A stretch of 64,000 nucleotides of DNA from Singulisphaera sp. GP187 (GCF_900129635.1 NZ_FSRB01000004.1:62001-126000), one strand, 5' to 3'; counted from the stretch's first letter, positions 37,251-46,775 are shown. Notes: generated by a model from the sequence alone, not told the origin. Translations and numbers: made by a program.

Positions 37251-37314
37251 TGGGAACGAGAGTCGAAACGTTCCCCCTGGGCGAGAGTTTTGGGCTCTCG
37301 CGGGTGGGTTCCCA
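37251..37314. repeat. Nested inverted repeat
   Basis: Outer arms TGGGAAC (37251-37257) and GTTCCCA (37308-37314) enclose inner arms GCGAGAG (37281-37287) and CTCTCGC (37295-37301). The structure lies between divergent genes (M28 peptidase leftward, redoxin fusion rightward), about 90 bases before the latter. It may be a dispersed hairpin or an operator. Confidence 0.55.
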
Positions 37315-37402
37315 GTGAGTCGGGTGATCCACCAAGCGGTTCCCGGAGGTCAGTGAGCGAGGAAGTCTCGCCTCCTGAGTTCTCAAGCGACCGGATGCGG
37401 CA

Positions 37403-39337
37403 ATGCCCCTAATCTTCCTTCTGACCGTGGCGTCCTTTGCGGGCGGGATTCGCGAATCAACCGGGCCTTCGAAGCCGCCGATCGGTTCCACCGTCGCCGA
37501 CTTCGCGTTGGACCGCGAACCGGGGGAGGTTCGCCCCCTGGGCGATGAGTCGAACCGCCGACTCGTCTGCGTGGTCTTCCTTCGTGCGGGGTGTCCGGTC
37601 GCGGAACTCTATGCGACCCCGCTGGCCGGCCTGGCTGACCGATTCCAGCCGCGCGGGGTCCGGTTCATTGGCGTGTCGGTTGACGAGGAGGATGGTCCGG
37701 CCGAACTCGCCCGCTACGCGACGGAGCATGGCATCAAATTTCCACTTTTGAGCGACCGAGGTGAACTGGTCGCCCAGCTTGGTGCTACGCGAACGCCTGA
37801 GGTCGTCGTGCTCGACGATCAGCGTCGGATCCGCTACCGCGGGCGAATCGATGACCGGTACGCAGTCGGCTCGAGGCGGGACGAAGCGCGGAGCCACGAC
37901 TTGATCGCGGCCCTTGACGACCTCCTGGAGGGACGCGAGGTCGGCCGGCCCGAGACCGAGGCGGTTGGCTGCCCGATTCCGCGCCCCACCGCGGGGTTGA
38001 AGCCCGCGGGGACGGAGGTGACTTATTGCCGAGACGTCGCGCCGATCCTGGAACGGCGCTGTGTATCCTGCCACCGCTCGGGCCAGATCGGCCCGTTTTC
38101 GCTCACGACCTATCGCGGGGCGGCCCGCCGTGCCGGGGCGATCACCGAAGCGGTCGAGTCGGGCCGAATGCCCCCCTGGCACGCCGACCCGCGTTACGGC
38201 AAGTTCGCCAACGATGGTCGCCTCACGGATCACGAGAAGAGAATGCTTCTGGACTGGGCCCAAGGCGGTTGCCCCGAGGGGGATTCCGCCGACCTTCCGA
38301 AGCCGGTCGCCTACCCGGCCGGTTGGCGGATCCCCGAACCCGACCTCGTGGTTTCGATGCCTGCGCCGTTCACCGTCCCCGCGCAGGGGGTGGTCGAATA
38401 TCAAACGTTCGAGGTTGACCCGGGGTTCCGCGAGGATCGGTGGATCCGAGCCGCGGAGATCCGGCCGGGTAATCGCAAGGTTGTGCATCACTGCAACGTT
38501 TTCCTGAAGGCACCGGGAAGCCATGACTTCGCGGATAGTTTGGGGGAGTTGGGATCGTATTGTCTGACCACGACCACGCCCGGGGCGCCGCCATCGGTCT
38601 TCCCGGCGGGGATGGCCAAGCGGATCCCCGCGGGCTGGCGGATTGTGTTCGTCGTCCATTACTCACCGATCGGGACCGTCCAGGTGGACCGGACGAGTCT
38701 CGGACTTCGGTTCGCCGACCCGGCCACGGTGAAACAGGAAGTCGCTACCAACCTGATGTTCGACCTGGAGCTTCGGATCCCTCCTCATGCGGCGAATCAT
38801 CGGGTCGAGCATACGCGCCGCTTCGAGCGCGACGTCGTCCTGCTCGCGATGTTCCCCCACATGCATTTTCGAGGGAAATCTTTCCGCTATCAGGCAATCT
38901 TTCCCGATGGACGCGTGGAAACCTTGCTCGACGTTCCCCGCTACGATTTTCAGTGGCAGAACAGTTACGAGCTGGCGGAACCGAAGCGATTGCCGGCCGG
39001 AACCACGCTTCGGTGCATCGCGCACTACGATAACTCGAAGGACAATCCGGCTAACCCAGATCCGAATGCCACCGTGCTCGCGGGTCCGCAGAGCTGGGAA
39101 GAAATGTTTAACGGTTTTTACGACATCGCGCTCGCCGACCAAGACCTGACCCGACCCCTGACGCGAGTCGAGGTCCTCTCAGTGGCCGCAAAACGATATT
39201 CCTGGCCGTTGGTCTCACTGCTTGCCTGTGCGGCCTGGTCGCTCCACTTGTGGACGAAGCGAAACCGGGCGACGGCCGTGCCTCGCGTCGATTCGGATTT
39301 GTCGATCGATGGATTTCACCCTTCAACGGCTCTTTAA
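37403..39337 (+). CDS. Redoxin-cytochrome c-copper monooxygenase-like fusion
   Basis: 644 residues. A short N-terminal hydrophobic segment is followed by a thioredoxin/AhpC-like domain (VVFLRAGCPVAELYATPL, single Cys in AGCP; GVSVDEEDGPAELARYA), then a cytochrome c domain with CVSCH and the later MPPWHADP, and a C-terminal domain resembling peptidylglycine/dopamine-type copper monooxygenases (VVHHCNVFLKA, VHYSP, MFPHMHFRGKSFRYQ as copper-site His). A C-terminal helix (PLVSLLACAAWSLHL) anchors it. The fusion is typical of planctomycetes. Start choice: ATG 37403; the hydrophobic start is short, so the true start may lie earlier. Confidence 0.88.
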   Translation: MPLIFLLTVASFAGGIRESTGPSKPPIGSTVADFALDREPGEVRPLGDESNRRLVCVVFLRAGCPVAELYATPLAGLADRFQPRGVRFIGVSVDEEDGPAELARYATEHGIKFPLLSDRGELVAQLGATRTPEVVVLDDQRRIRYRGRIDDRYAVGSRRDEARSHDLIAALDDLLEGREVGRPETEAVGCPIPRPTAGLKPAGTEVTYCRDVAPILERRCVSCHRSGQIGPFSLTTYRGAARRAGAITEAVESGRMPPWHADPRYGKFANDGRLTDHEKRMLLDWAQGGCPEGDSADLPKPVAYPAGWRIPEPDLVVSMPAPFTVPAQGVVEYQTFEVDPGFREDRWIRAAEIRPGNRKVVHHCNVFLKAPGSHDFADSLGELGSYCLTTTTPGAPPSVFPAGMAKRIPAGWRIVFVVHYSPIGTVQVDRTSLGLRFADPATVKQEVATNLMFDLELRIPPHAANHRVEHTRRFERDVVLLAMFPHMHFRGKSFRYQAIFPDGRVETLLDVPRYDFQWQNSYELAEPKRLPAGTTLRCIAHYDNSKDNPANPDPNATVLAGPQSWEEMFNGFYDIALADQDLTRPLTRVEVLSVAAKRYSWPLVSLLACAAWSLHLWTKRNRATAVPRVDSDLSIDGFHPSTAL

Positions 39338-39349
39338 AGGTTTCAGTCG

Positions 39350-40960
39350 ATGCCCGTCGTGACCGTACCCAGCAAGTCCCTGGCCCGTCGCGGACTCACC
39401 GTCTGCATCTGGGTCGTCGGGTTCGGCCTCGCTGCCCTGCCGGTGTTTCTCGGCCTCTTGAATCACGATGTCGCCTGGCTCCTCTGCGCGGCCGATTCCG
39501 TGTTGGGGGGGCGAAGGCTCTATGTCGAAGTCTTGGAGATTAACCCTCCGCTCATTGTCTGGCTCACGTTTGCACCCGTCTTGCTCGCTCGCGGTCTGGA
39601 GATTTCGGAAATCCTCTCGTTCCGTATCCTCATGCTCGGCGTGCTGGCAGGATCGCTTTTCTTGTCAGGCAGAACGTTGGCTCGAGCCAATCTCGTCAGC
39701 CTATCCATGCGTCGGTATGTTCTTGGGATTGCGATGGTCGCCTTTCTCCCGCTGGCGGGGTACGACTTTGGACAGCGTGAACACCTCATGCTCATCTTGT
39801 GCTTTCCTTTCCTCCTGTTGGGCTCGGCTCGGGTGAAGGACCGTCCCATGGGTGTTGGGATGCCGTGCTTGGTGGGTCTCATTGCCGGAGTCGGCCTCGC
39901 GCTCAAGCCTCACTTTCTCTTGCTCTGGATCGCGATCGAAGTGACTCTGGCGTGGGCGTGGCGGGGATGGCGGATCTGGTTCCGACCTGAGGCGATCGCA
40001 GTGATGGTGGTCGGGCTCGTCTATGGGATCGCGATTCTGGTGTTCACCCCGGAATACCCGGGCTGGCTCCGGTGGATCGCGCCCGTGTATGCCGCATGCA
40101 GCCAGGCTTCGGTCTCGACTCTGATGAGCGCGCCGGCGACGCGCTTGTCGATGGTCGCCTCATTGGCGTTTCTGGCCATCCGTCCGCGGGGGGAACTCCG
40201 CGCGTACTGCCAACTACTCCTGATTGCAAATCTGAGCCTGCTGGGAATCGCGTTCCTTCAAAACAAGGGGTACAGCTATCATTTCTACCCAGCCTTCGCC
40301 ACGGCGATGATGCTCATCGGGCTCCTCGCGGTGGGAGCGCGAGGTGTCGAAGACCGGCTCCAGCGGGGCTCGATCCTCATGACCCGGTGCGTTCTGGTCG
40401 CCATCGTCTGCGGCGCGGCGTACGCGCGGATTGGCGACTCGCTGATCTGGAGAGGATGTCCGGGCGAGTCGGATACGACCCTGGGGCAGATGATCCGGCT
40501 CGTGAGAGACAACGCGCGCTCCGGCAGCCTCTATACGTTCTCACCTGCGGTCGCGGCCTCATTCCCGTTGGTGAATTACGGCGAGGTGAGCTGGAAGGCG
40601 GGCCATGCCTGTCTCTTGTTCTTGCCTAAGCTCTATCCCGAGGGACTGCTCGCTACGCAAGCTGAAGCGATGGGGATGACGGGGGAGATGGGGCGAACTG
40701 AGCGGTCTCTCTTTGAGATCGTGGTGAACGATCTCTTGAGGGATCGGCCCACGCTTCTCCTCGTTGATGCGACCGAGCAGATGCCAGCGTTCAACGGACG
40801 GCGATTTGACTATCTGGCATATTATTCTCTTGACCCGCGGTTCGCCGATTTTTTGCGGGAATATGAAAGAATCTCTGACGTCGATACGTTTCGCGTCTAC
40901 CGGCGAAAAATCCAGACCGTCACGACGACGCACGCCTGGGAAAAGATACCGGTCCGGTAG
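39350..40960 (+). CDS. GT-C-like multi-pass membrane glycosyltransferase
   Basis: 536 residues with ~10 hydrophobic helices. The first luminal loop has LLNHDVAWLLCAADSVLGG and VEVLEINPPLIVWLTFAPVL, a variation of the catalytic-Asp and NPP pattern of GT-C enzymes using polyprenyl-phosphate sugars. The C-terminal ~180 residues are soluble. It starts 12 bases after the redoxin fusion, possibly cotranscribed, though functional linkage is unclear. It is the third GT-C-like gene of the window (with 27524 and 29284). Substrate unknown. Confidence 0.8.
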   Translation: MPVVTVPSKSLARRGLTVCIWVVGFGLAALPVFLGLLNHDVAWLLCAADSVLGGRRLYVEVLEINPPLIVWLTFAPVLLARGLEISEILSFRILMLGVLAGSLFLSGRTLARANLVSLSMRRYVLGIAMVAFLPLAGYDFGQREHLMLILCFPFLLLGSARVKDRPMGVGMPCLVGLIAGVGLALKPHFLLLWIAIEVTLAWAWRGWRIWFRPEAIAVMVVGLVYGIAILVFTPEYPGWLRWIAPVYAACSQASVSTLMSAPATRLSMVASLAFLAIRPRGELRAYCQLLLIANLSLLGIAFLQNKGYSYHFYPAFATAMMLIGLLAVGARGVEDRLQRGSILMTRCVLVAIVCGAAYARIGDSLIWRGCPGESDTTLGQMIRLVRDNARSGSLYTFSPAVAASFPLVNYGEVSWKAGHACLLFLPKLYPEGLLATQAEAMGMTGEMGRTERSLFEIVVNDLLRDRPTLLLVDATEQMPAFNGRRFDYLAYYSLDPRFADFLREYERISDVDTFRVYRRKIQTVTTTHAWEKIPVR

Positions 40961-41108
40961 TCACGGTCGATCTTGGCCGACGGGTGCTCCAGGATTCCCA
41001 CGATTCGTGGCGATCCATCTGGCCGTTGGTCGGGCGGGTGACGTGTACTGGCGACGTCTCAAGTCGAGACCGTCACCGACCGTCGGTGTTCGAAATTCGA
41101 CGACCGGC

Positions 41109-41114
41109 TATAAT
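41109..41114 (+). promoter_or_regulatory. Candidate -10 element before the kinase gene
   Basis: TATAAT lies 79 bases before the kinase start at 41193 in a ~230-base intergenic gap. No clear -35 match was found at the usual spacing. It could start the kinase-regulator operon. Confidence 0.4.
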
Positions 41115-41192
41115 CCTTGTAGTAGGGCTGGGGCGCCGGCGAGTGGCCGGAGATCACGATCCCTTGCGCGATGATCCTGACGGCTGAAGGCG

Positions 41193-42530
41193 ATGTTTGC
41201 GACACCGAAAGAACGACTGAGATGGGATCTGGCCACCGAGTCGATCGTGGTCAAGATCCGCTGGTTCGGGATCGTGATGGGGTACGTTCTGGTTCAGACC
41301 CGGACGGGGCTCCACAACCCGTCGGCGGTCCGCGCTTTCCTGGCGCTGGGGGCCGGCTATGCCGCGCTCGATCTGGCGTTTTACAGGATGGGGGAAGTCT
41401 TCCTCAAGCGCTGGCCGCTGTTCGTGTCGCTCATGGAGTCGATTTTTATCGCCTTGCTTTGCTACCACGATACGGGGTTGACCAGCCCGTTCCGCTGGTA
41501 TTACCTCCTTTCCTTGATCTGTTGCGCCATCAGGTATCAACCGAGGACGGCCTGGCTGACCCTGGGCATTCACTGCCTGAGCCTCCTGACCTTGGCCTTG
41601 GAACTGGGAATCAAGCCCGGGGAAACGTCGGACTGGCCCCTCACGCTGGCGATCATGGCCTGGTCCACCTGGGCGACCTCGTCGCTCGCTTCGCTCTTGA
41701 AACGGACCGGAGCACGCCTCGAGAATCTCAATGCCGAGTTGGAAAGCCATCGCCTCGATCTCGAACGCCGGGTCGCCGACCGAACCGCCGCGCTGCGGGC
41801 CTCCCAGGCCCGGGAGATCCAGCATGAGAAGATGGCGGCCTTCGGCCTCCTGGCCGCGGGCATCGCCCATGAGGTCGGCAACCCGTTGGCCGCACTCAGC
41901 TCACTGGTCCAGATCCTCCAGAGACGAGGCCCCGACCCCTACACGGCGGAGAAGCTCGATCTCGCGGCGCAGCAGCTTGGGCGGATCCAGCGGACGATTC
42001 GAGAGCTCGTCGACTTCTCCAGGCCCGCGTCCACCGCGATGGTCCGGGTGCGGCCGGCCGACGTGGTGGAGGAGGCGCTCGGGATCGCCAAGTACTATCA
42101 ACGCACCAAGCAACGGGCGATCTCCACGGATTTCGCCATCGATCTCTTTCCGGTTCGCGCGGTTCGCGACCACCTGACCCAGGTAGTGCTCAATCTGGTC
42201 TTAAATGCTATCGACGCCACCGACACGGGGGGACGGATCCACCTCGCGGCGAAAGCCGATGACGGGTGGGTAATGTTGGCCGTCGAGGACGAGGGTCGAG
42301 GCATCCCCGAATCCGACTGTAGCCGCCTCTTCCAGCCGTTCTTCACCACCAAGCCGCACGGCACCGGTTTGGGCCTGTTCGTCTGCCGGCAAATCCTCGA
42401 GGAGATGGGGGGCTCATTGTCCTACGAATCTGAAGTGGACCGGGGCTCAAAATTCACCGTCCGACTCCGAGCCGAGCATCCTGAACCCGTCCTCGTTGCC
42501 GCCGACTCTGAAAGGAGTGCGGCCCCTTGA
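41193..42530 (+). CDS. NtrB-type membrane histidine kinase
   Basis: 445 residues. An N-terminal sensor with about five membrane helices (IVMGYVLVQT, AFLALGAGYAALDLAF, LMESIFIALLCYH, others) is followed by a coiled coil (ENLNAELESHRLDLERRVADR) and an H-box with phosphoacceptor His 226 (LLAAGIAHEVGNPLAALSSL). The HATPase domain has the N box (LVLNAIDATDTGG), G1 (VEDEGRGIPES) and G2 (GTGLGLFVCRQI). GAAGG sits 6 bases before ATG. The stop overlaps the start of the sigma-54 regulator gene, so they are a cognate pair. The signal is unknown. Confidence 0.94.
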   Translation: MFATPKERLRWDLATESIVVKIRWFGIVMGYVLVQTRTGLHNPSAVRAFLALGAGYAALDLAFYRMGEVFLKRWPLFVSLMESIFIALLCYHDTGLTSPFRWYYLLSLICCAIRYQPRTAWLTLGIHCLSLLTLALELGIKPGETSDWPLTLAIMAWSTWATSSLASLLKRTGARLENLNAELESHRLDLERRVADRTAALRASQAREIQHEKMAAFGLLAAGIAHEVGNPLAALSSLVQILQRRGPDPYTAEKLDLAAQQLGRIQRTIRELVDFSRPASTAMVRVRPADVVEEALGIAKYYQRTKQRAISTDFAIDLFPVRAVRDHLTQVVLNLVLNAIDATDTGGRIHLAAKADDGWVMLAVEDEGRGIPESDCSRLFQPFFTTKPHGTGLGLFVCRQILEEMGGSLSYESEVDRGSKFTVRLRAEHPEPVLVAADSERSAAP

Positions 42531-43933
42531 TTCGCATTCAAGAGAAACGTGATCCCTCCGCAAGCCGACCCAACGACGGTCGCGGCCGGATCCTGATCGT
42601 CGATGATGAAGAGGTGCTGGCCTCGACTCTGGAAGAATTCCTCACGAGTGAGGGATTTGAGGTTGGCGTCGCCAATGATGCGCCCTCGGCGCTCGCCATG
42701 GCCGAACGTCTCGAGCCCGACCTGGCGCTCTGTGACGTGCAGTTGCCGGGCCTCGACGGACTTGCACTCCTCGACCGGCTTCTCAAGGTCCGCCCCGACA
42801 CGCTCGTGATGATGATCACGGCGTTCGCGACGGTCGAAAACGCCGTCGGCGCGTTCCAGCGGGGGGCCCACGACTATTTGATCAAGCCGGTCATCTTCGA
42901 GGAGCTCCTTGTTAAGATTGATCGATTGATGGGCTATCGCCGACTCCTCATCGAGAACCAGGCACTGCGCCGGCAACTGCACGCGCCGACCGACCTGGAA
43001 ACCCTGGTCGGGCAGGGTCAGGCGATGAAATCGGTCAAGACGCTGATCCGCAAGGTCGGGCCCACTCGGAGCAACGTCTTGATCACCGGCGAGTCGGGCA
43101 CCGGCAAGGAGTTATGTGCACATGCCCTGCACACGCTCGGCCCCGACCCCGATTCCGCGTTCCTCGCGGTCAATTGTGCCGCGATTCCCCACGACTTGCT
43201 GGAAAACCAGCTCTTCGGCCATGTCCGCGGGGCGTTCACCGGCGCCGATCGCGACCATGCGGGCCTCTTCGTCGCCGCCGGCCACGGGACGGTTTTCCTC
43301 GACGAGATCGGCGAGCTCCCCTTGGCCACCCAGGCGAAATTGCTGCGGGCGATCGAGAACAAGGAAGTGCTCCCGATCGGCGCGACCCGAACGGTTCGGG
43401 TCGAGGCAAGAGTGGTGGCGGCCACCAATAAGGTGCTCGCGACCGAGGTCACGGAGAACCGATTCCGCGCGGATCTCTATTACCGGCTCAACGTGGTGAG
43501 CATCACGATGCCCCCACTCCGCGATCGTCGTGAAGACATCCCCGAACTCATCGCCGTGCTGCTGGCGCGTCATGCGAAACGAATGGGGCGACCCGTCGAC
43601 GGGGTGGACAACAACACCATTCGCGGCCTGATGAACGCCCCCTGGAAGGGGAACGTTCGCGAGCTCGATAACGCGTTGGAGCGCGCGGTCATCCTCAGCG
43701 AAGGGCCGATTCTCTCGCCCGAGGACTTCGCACCCGGCCTGATCGAAGACCTCGGAGAGACGACGACCGAGGGCGATGACCTCCGTGCCGCGCTTCGGGA
43801 TTACGAACGCCAGCACATTCAACGCGTCCTGGAGAAATGCGAGGATGACAAGCGCGAGGCGGCCCGCCGGCTTGGTCTCGGCCTCTCTTCGCTCTACCGC
43901 AAGCTCGAGGATATCGGAGTTCGCCCCGCCTGA
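42527..43933 (+). CDS. NtrC-family sigma-54-dependent response regulator
   Basis: 468 residues from TTG 42527, which overlaps the kinase stop by 4 bases (TTGA) and has AAGGAG about 12 bases upstream. Receiver: acidic pair in LIVDDEE (26-27), phospho-Asp 70 (LCDVQLPG), Lys in YLIKP. AAA+ domain: Walker A GESGTGKE, sigma-54 contact GAFTGA, Walker B VFLDEIGELP, and the arginine-finger region FRADLYYRLNV. C-terminal Fis-type helix-turn-helix (REAARRLGLGLSSLYRKLED). It should activate RpoN promoters after phosphorylation by the coupled kinase. Its targets are not identified here. Confidence 0.96.
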   Translation: MIRIQEKRDPSASRPNDGRGRILIVDDEEVLASTLEEFLTSEGFEVGVANDAPSALAMAERLEPDLALCDVQLPGLDGLALLDRLLKVRPDTLVMMITAFATVENAVGAFQRGAHDYLIKPVIFEELLVKIDRLMGYRRLLIENQALRRQLHAPTDLETLVGQGQAMKSVKTLIRKVGPTRSNVLITGESGTGKELCAHALHTLGPDPDSAFLAVNCAAIPHDLLENQLFGHVRGAFTGADRDHAGLFVAAGHGTVFLDEIGELPLATQAKLLRAIENKEVLPIGATRTVRVEARVVAATNKVLATEVTENRFRADLYYRLNVVSITMPPLRDRREDIPELIAVLLARHAKRMGRPVDGVDNNTIRGLMNAPWKGNVRELDNALERAVILSEGPILSPEDFAPGLIEDLGETTTEGDDLRAALRDYERQHIQRVLEKCEDDKREAARRLGLGLSSLYRKLEDIGVRPA

Positions 43934-44008
43934 AACCAGGAGCCCGCTCCGCGCGCCGGGTCGGAACCGCCGACGCGGTCGCGGGCGATCGTGTAGGACC
44001 GGATATCC

Positions 44009-44659
44009 ATGCGTTGCGCTCGATGCGATCGACTCGCCATCCCCCAGGCTGTCGGGCACTTGCCGAACGGCCTGGTCGTGTTCGGCTGGTGCCTCGACTG
44101 CCTCGAAGAGACCGGCTGCTCCGAGATCGAGGCCGTCGGGCGACGCACCACTCGGCGGGGGAACTCGTGCGTCTTGACCCTCGAGCCGCCGCCGCCCCCC
44201 CTGATGATCGCTCCCACTGATCGCAGGAGGCTGTTACTTGGGGTCGCCACACTCCTGGGTTCCTGGTCGATCGTCTTGATCGCGGTGGGCATCTGGACCA
44301 TCCGCCAACCCGCACCTCCTAATCCCAGTCCACTCGGCAACGGCCGGCCGACACTCTTCCTCGTCGGGGGAATGGCCACGGCGGTGACAGCGCTGCTGCT
44401 TCTCTGCCTCTCGCAGGGGCGAGAGCTGGTGCGATCCCGACTGGCCTGCTGGTGGGTACAGTCGGGAGCGTTCCTGCTCGCCTTGGCAATCTTGGTTGCA
44501 GGGATCGTCTATCACGACCCGCGTCGCGATCCGTTCGTGGTGGTCGCGGCGGCCCTCGCCATTGGACTTTCCATCGCCGCGCACTGGCAGGAACGTCGAC
44601 TACCAGCCGTCAAGTCCCGTGCTGACGTGATTTCGCAAGATTGGGTCCAACGTCACTGA
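44009..44659 (+). CDS. Membrane protein with N-terminal Cys-rich segment
   Basis: 216 residues. The N-terminus has four cysteines in two pairs (CARC at 3-6 and CLDC at 28-31) as in a small zinc ribbon, then a basic/proline linker (LEPPPPPLMIAPTDRRR) and four hydrophobic helices (LLGVATLLGSWSIVLIAVGI, LVGGMATAVTALLLLCL, SGAFLLALAILVAGIV, FVVVAAALAIGLSIAA). It follows the NtrC gene by 75 bases with AGGA upstream of its ATG. It could be a target or partner of the two-component pair, though this is a guess. No family recognised. Confidence 0.7.
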   Translation: MRCARCDRLAIPQAVGHLPNGLVVFGWCLDCLEETGCSEIEAVGRRTTRRGNSCVLTLEPPPPPLMIAPTDRRRLLLGVATLLGSWSIVLIAVGIWTIRQPAPPNPSPLGNGRPTLFLVGGMATAVTALLLLCLSQGRELVRSRLACWWVQSGAFLLALAILVAGIVYHDPRRDPFVVVAAALAIGLSIAAHWQERRLPAVKSRADVISQDWVQRH

Positions 44660-44988
44660 GTAGCTCTCGTCATGACGGTAGACTCGATCCCGGTTTGCAT
44701 CGCATCGAGGCTCAGGTCATGCGGGGCCCTCCAGAGGTTTTCAAGAGAAGCCTTGTTTGTATCCTGGCTTATCCGTTGGGTCTTCCGAGTGATTCAGTAA
44801 CATGGGCGTGCGATCGCGACTCATGATGAATTACGCAGGATTCTTGCCTTACCCTCTTTAAGTTTCTGGCCGCCGGCTCCCTGTGATTCTGTCTTTGGGG
44901 CCTCTTGGGTATCAAGTTCGATGCGGTCGTGATCGCTGTCCTGCTTGGCTACGGATGTCTTACATGAACTGAATCAAGAGGTCAGTTG
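44660..44988. other. Intergenic region, nothing recognised
   Basis: 329 bases between two membrane-protein genes. Short open frames have no family resemblance and no convincing start. No hairpin or promoter stands out. Confidence 0.5.
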
Positions 44989-45315
44989 ATGGTTTTGGCT
45001 TCGGCCGGCATCGGAACAGACGAGATGGGCACGGGTTTGGTCTTGGGTATCGTCGGGAGCAGCCTCGGAGTGATGGGAGGCGTCATCGGCACCTACTTCA
45101 GCATCAGGAACACGAAACGACCCAGGGAACGTTCCTTGATGATCCGGCTGGCGGCTATGTGCTGGGTCTGGTTTGCGGGAATGCTTGTCTGGATGTTTCT
45201 GATACCACGCCCGTGGAATCAGGCGGCGATGCTCTTCAACTTGCCTATCCTGTTCTCGATCCCCCGGATGAATCGCAGGCTGGCCCTCGCCCGTGCCGAA
45301 GACGAGGCCACGTGA
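44989..45315 (+). CDS. Small membrane protein, planctomycete type
   Basis: 108 residues from ATG 44989 (AAGAGGT 7 bases upstream; TTG 44986 is also in frame). Two to three hydrophobic helices: GTGLVLGIVGSSLGVMGGVIGT, LAAMCWVWFAGMLVWMFLI and a weaker one (AAMLFNLPILFSIPR). A short basic loop (SIRNTKRPRER) follows the first helix, giving a cytosolic loop. It heads a group of four small membrane-protein genes on the same strand. Function unknown. Confidence 0.7.
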   Translation: MVLASAGIGTDEMGTGLVLGIVGSSLGVMGGVIGTYFSIRNTKRPRERSLMIRLAAMCWVWFAGMLVWMFLIPRPWNQAAMLFNLPILFSIPRMNRRLALARAEDEAT

Positions 45316-45447
45316 AGGTCGGTATCGCTTTGCTGAGCACTTCTGGGATTCGGAGGCTCCCTGCGACTCAAGATCCCGCTACTTCCGTTACAGATTGACG
45401 TCCAATGGCGGACTCTGCCACCCTTTCGACTCTCGATCCGGGGTTTG

Positions 45448-45747
45448 ATGGTGGCCGTTGGCATTCTGGGCTGGTTCATTTGGCTCGTTTCGCACCACGT
45501 TCGCGTTGTCCACCTCAACAATTTCCACGCCGAGATGGCATATCGTCCAGCTGCCATGCAGAACGGCATTGTCAATAAGACGTGGCATGAGGCGATGTAT
45601 CAAATGTATCACGCCGAGATTTTCAGATCGGAAGGCTGGCTGGCCTTATCGATTTACCCCGCCCTGAGCTTGATCGCCATCGCCATCGTTGGTCGGTTGC
45701 TGAACAGGTTGCGTGGAAGCGCTTCGATTCTCGAAACGAATCAATGA
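45448..45747 (+). CDS. Small membrane protein, uncertain start
   Basis: 99 residues from ATG 45448. The frame is open back to about 45337, and the residues just before the ATG (PPFRLSIRGLMVAVGILGW) look like the usual start of planctomycete proteins with an FRxSIRGLMVAV N-terminus, but no ATG/GTG/TTG lies at that place (CTG 45415 does). A first helix is MVAVGILGWFIWLVS, then a soluble His/Asn-rich part and a second helix (LALSIYPALSLIAIAIVG). Either the true start is a rare codon or it was lost. Function unknown. Confidence 0.6.
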   Translation: MVAVGILGWFIWLVSHHVRVVHLNNFHAEMAYRPAAMQNGIVNKTWHEAMYQMYHAEIFRSEGWLALSIYPALSLIAIAIVGRLLNRLRGSASILETNQ

Positions 45748-45984
45748 GTGACCGGCATCGGCCAGGCACCTGAGGCGGTTTCCACGCCGGGTCGATTCAG
45801 CAAACTTGGCTCCAACATCAGTTAGAGCCTGCGCGAGAATGTGTTTTCCTGTTTGTAGGCCCACCAGGCCTGATTGAGCCACGAGAGGGGGAATAGCTCA
45901 CGCCGGGGGAGGGAACCTTGTGGTACAGTCGAGGCGTCGCGGGCGGTTGGCCACCGCCATTAGGCGGGATTCAGAGGCGACTCC

Positions 45985-46260
45985 ATGTTACGACCAATCC
46001 GATTCAACCAGCGAGCCGACATGCTGTTTGAACCGATGAATTCGGGCGAGGTTGGAAAACGGTTAGCGGTCCGACTTGGCTGCTGCTCGATCCCCTACCT
46101 GATCCTCGGCTGGACTTTCGCTGTCTTCGTCGATGATCGCCTCATGCGGGGCTTCTGGTACTGGTATCTTGTCGTCCTCGTTCCAGGGGCCGGGCTGATG
46201 CTCGACTTGTGGCGACTGAGACGCACGAGGATGCTGCAACCCAAGAGCTCGTCCATCTGA
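45985..46260 (+). CDS. Small two-helix membrane protein
   Basis: 91 residues, GAGGCG 7 bases upstream of the ATG. Two membrane helices, CCSIPYLILGWTFAVFV and GFWYWYLVVLVPGAGLML, separated by a short charged loop (DDRLMR), with a basic C-terminal tail (WRLRRTRMLQPK). No domain recognised. It lies 55 bases before the next small membrane protein. Confidence 0.62.
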   Translation: MLRPIRFNQRADMLFEPMNSGEVGKRLAVRLGCCSIPYLILGWTFAVFVDDRLMRGFWYWYLVVLVPGAGLMLDLWRLRRTRMLQPKSSSI

Positions 46261-46315
46261 CCTTGTACCAGAGCGAGAGGTTGAGCGAGTGTGGTGCCGA
46301 GAACGGAGGACTCAA

Positions 46316-46699
46316 GTGATTCGCATCTCGATACTCGGCGTGATGCTTCTGGTTGTCGTCTGCGCTCTGATCCTTGGACTCTTTGTACGACTCCAGGAGG
46401 AGGCGTTTTTCTACATCACCGGACCGCTGCTGGGCGCGACGCTCGCGGCACTGGCCTGTCGGCAGGATCGGTCCGCTCTGATCACGGGCGGCGGCGTCGG
46501 TGGGATCTGTCAGGGGATCCTCACTGTTCTGATCTTGAAGCGGGGCTACATCTTCCCCGACATCGCCATGATCACCGGGACACTTTTTCTGGCGAACTTG
46601 GCGGTCCATCTGCTCTTGGGACTCGCCTTCGGGACACTCTTCTACCTCTCACTTCGTTGGGCTCACCCACGGACGGTAACGGGCTTGAACGAGTCTTGA
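46316..46699 (+). CDS. Small four-helix membrane protein
   Basis: About 127 residues from GTG 46316, which has a strong ribosome site (CGGAGGA, 5 bases upstream); a GTG at 46289 would add nine unrelated residues. Helices: ISILGVMLLVVVCALILGLFV, FYITGPLLGATLAALAC, GGVGGICQGILTVLIL, LANLAVHLLLGLAFGTLFYL. No known domain. It ends the group of small membrane-protein genes. Confidence 0.68.
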   Translation: MIRISILGVMLLVVVCALILGLFVRLQEEAFFYITGPLLGATLAALACRQDRSALITGGGVGGICQGILTVLILKRGYIFPDIAMITGTLFLANLAVHLLLGLAFGTLFYLSLRWAHPRTVTGLNES

Positions 46700-46775
46700 T
46701 GGTCTGATGATTTTCAATCACCGAGACGCCTGATTGAGCCGCGCGTTGTTGAGCTTTCAGTCCGGGGGGGAATCC

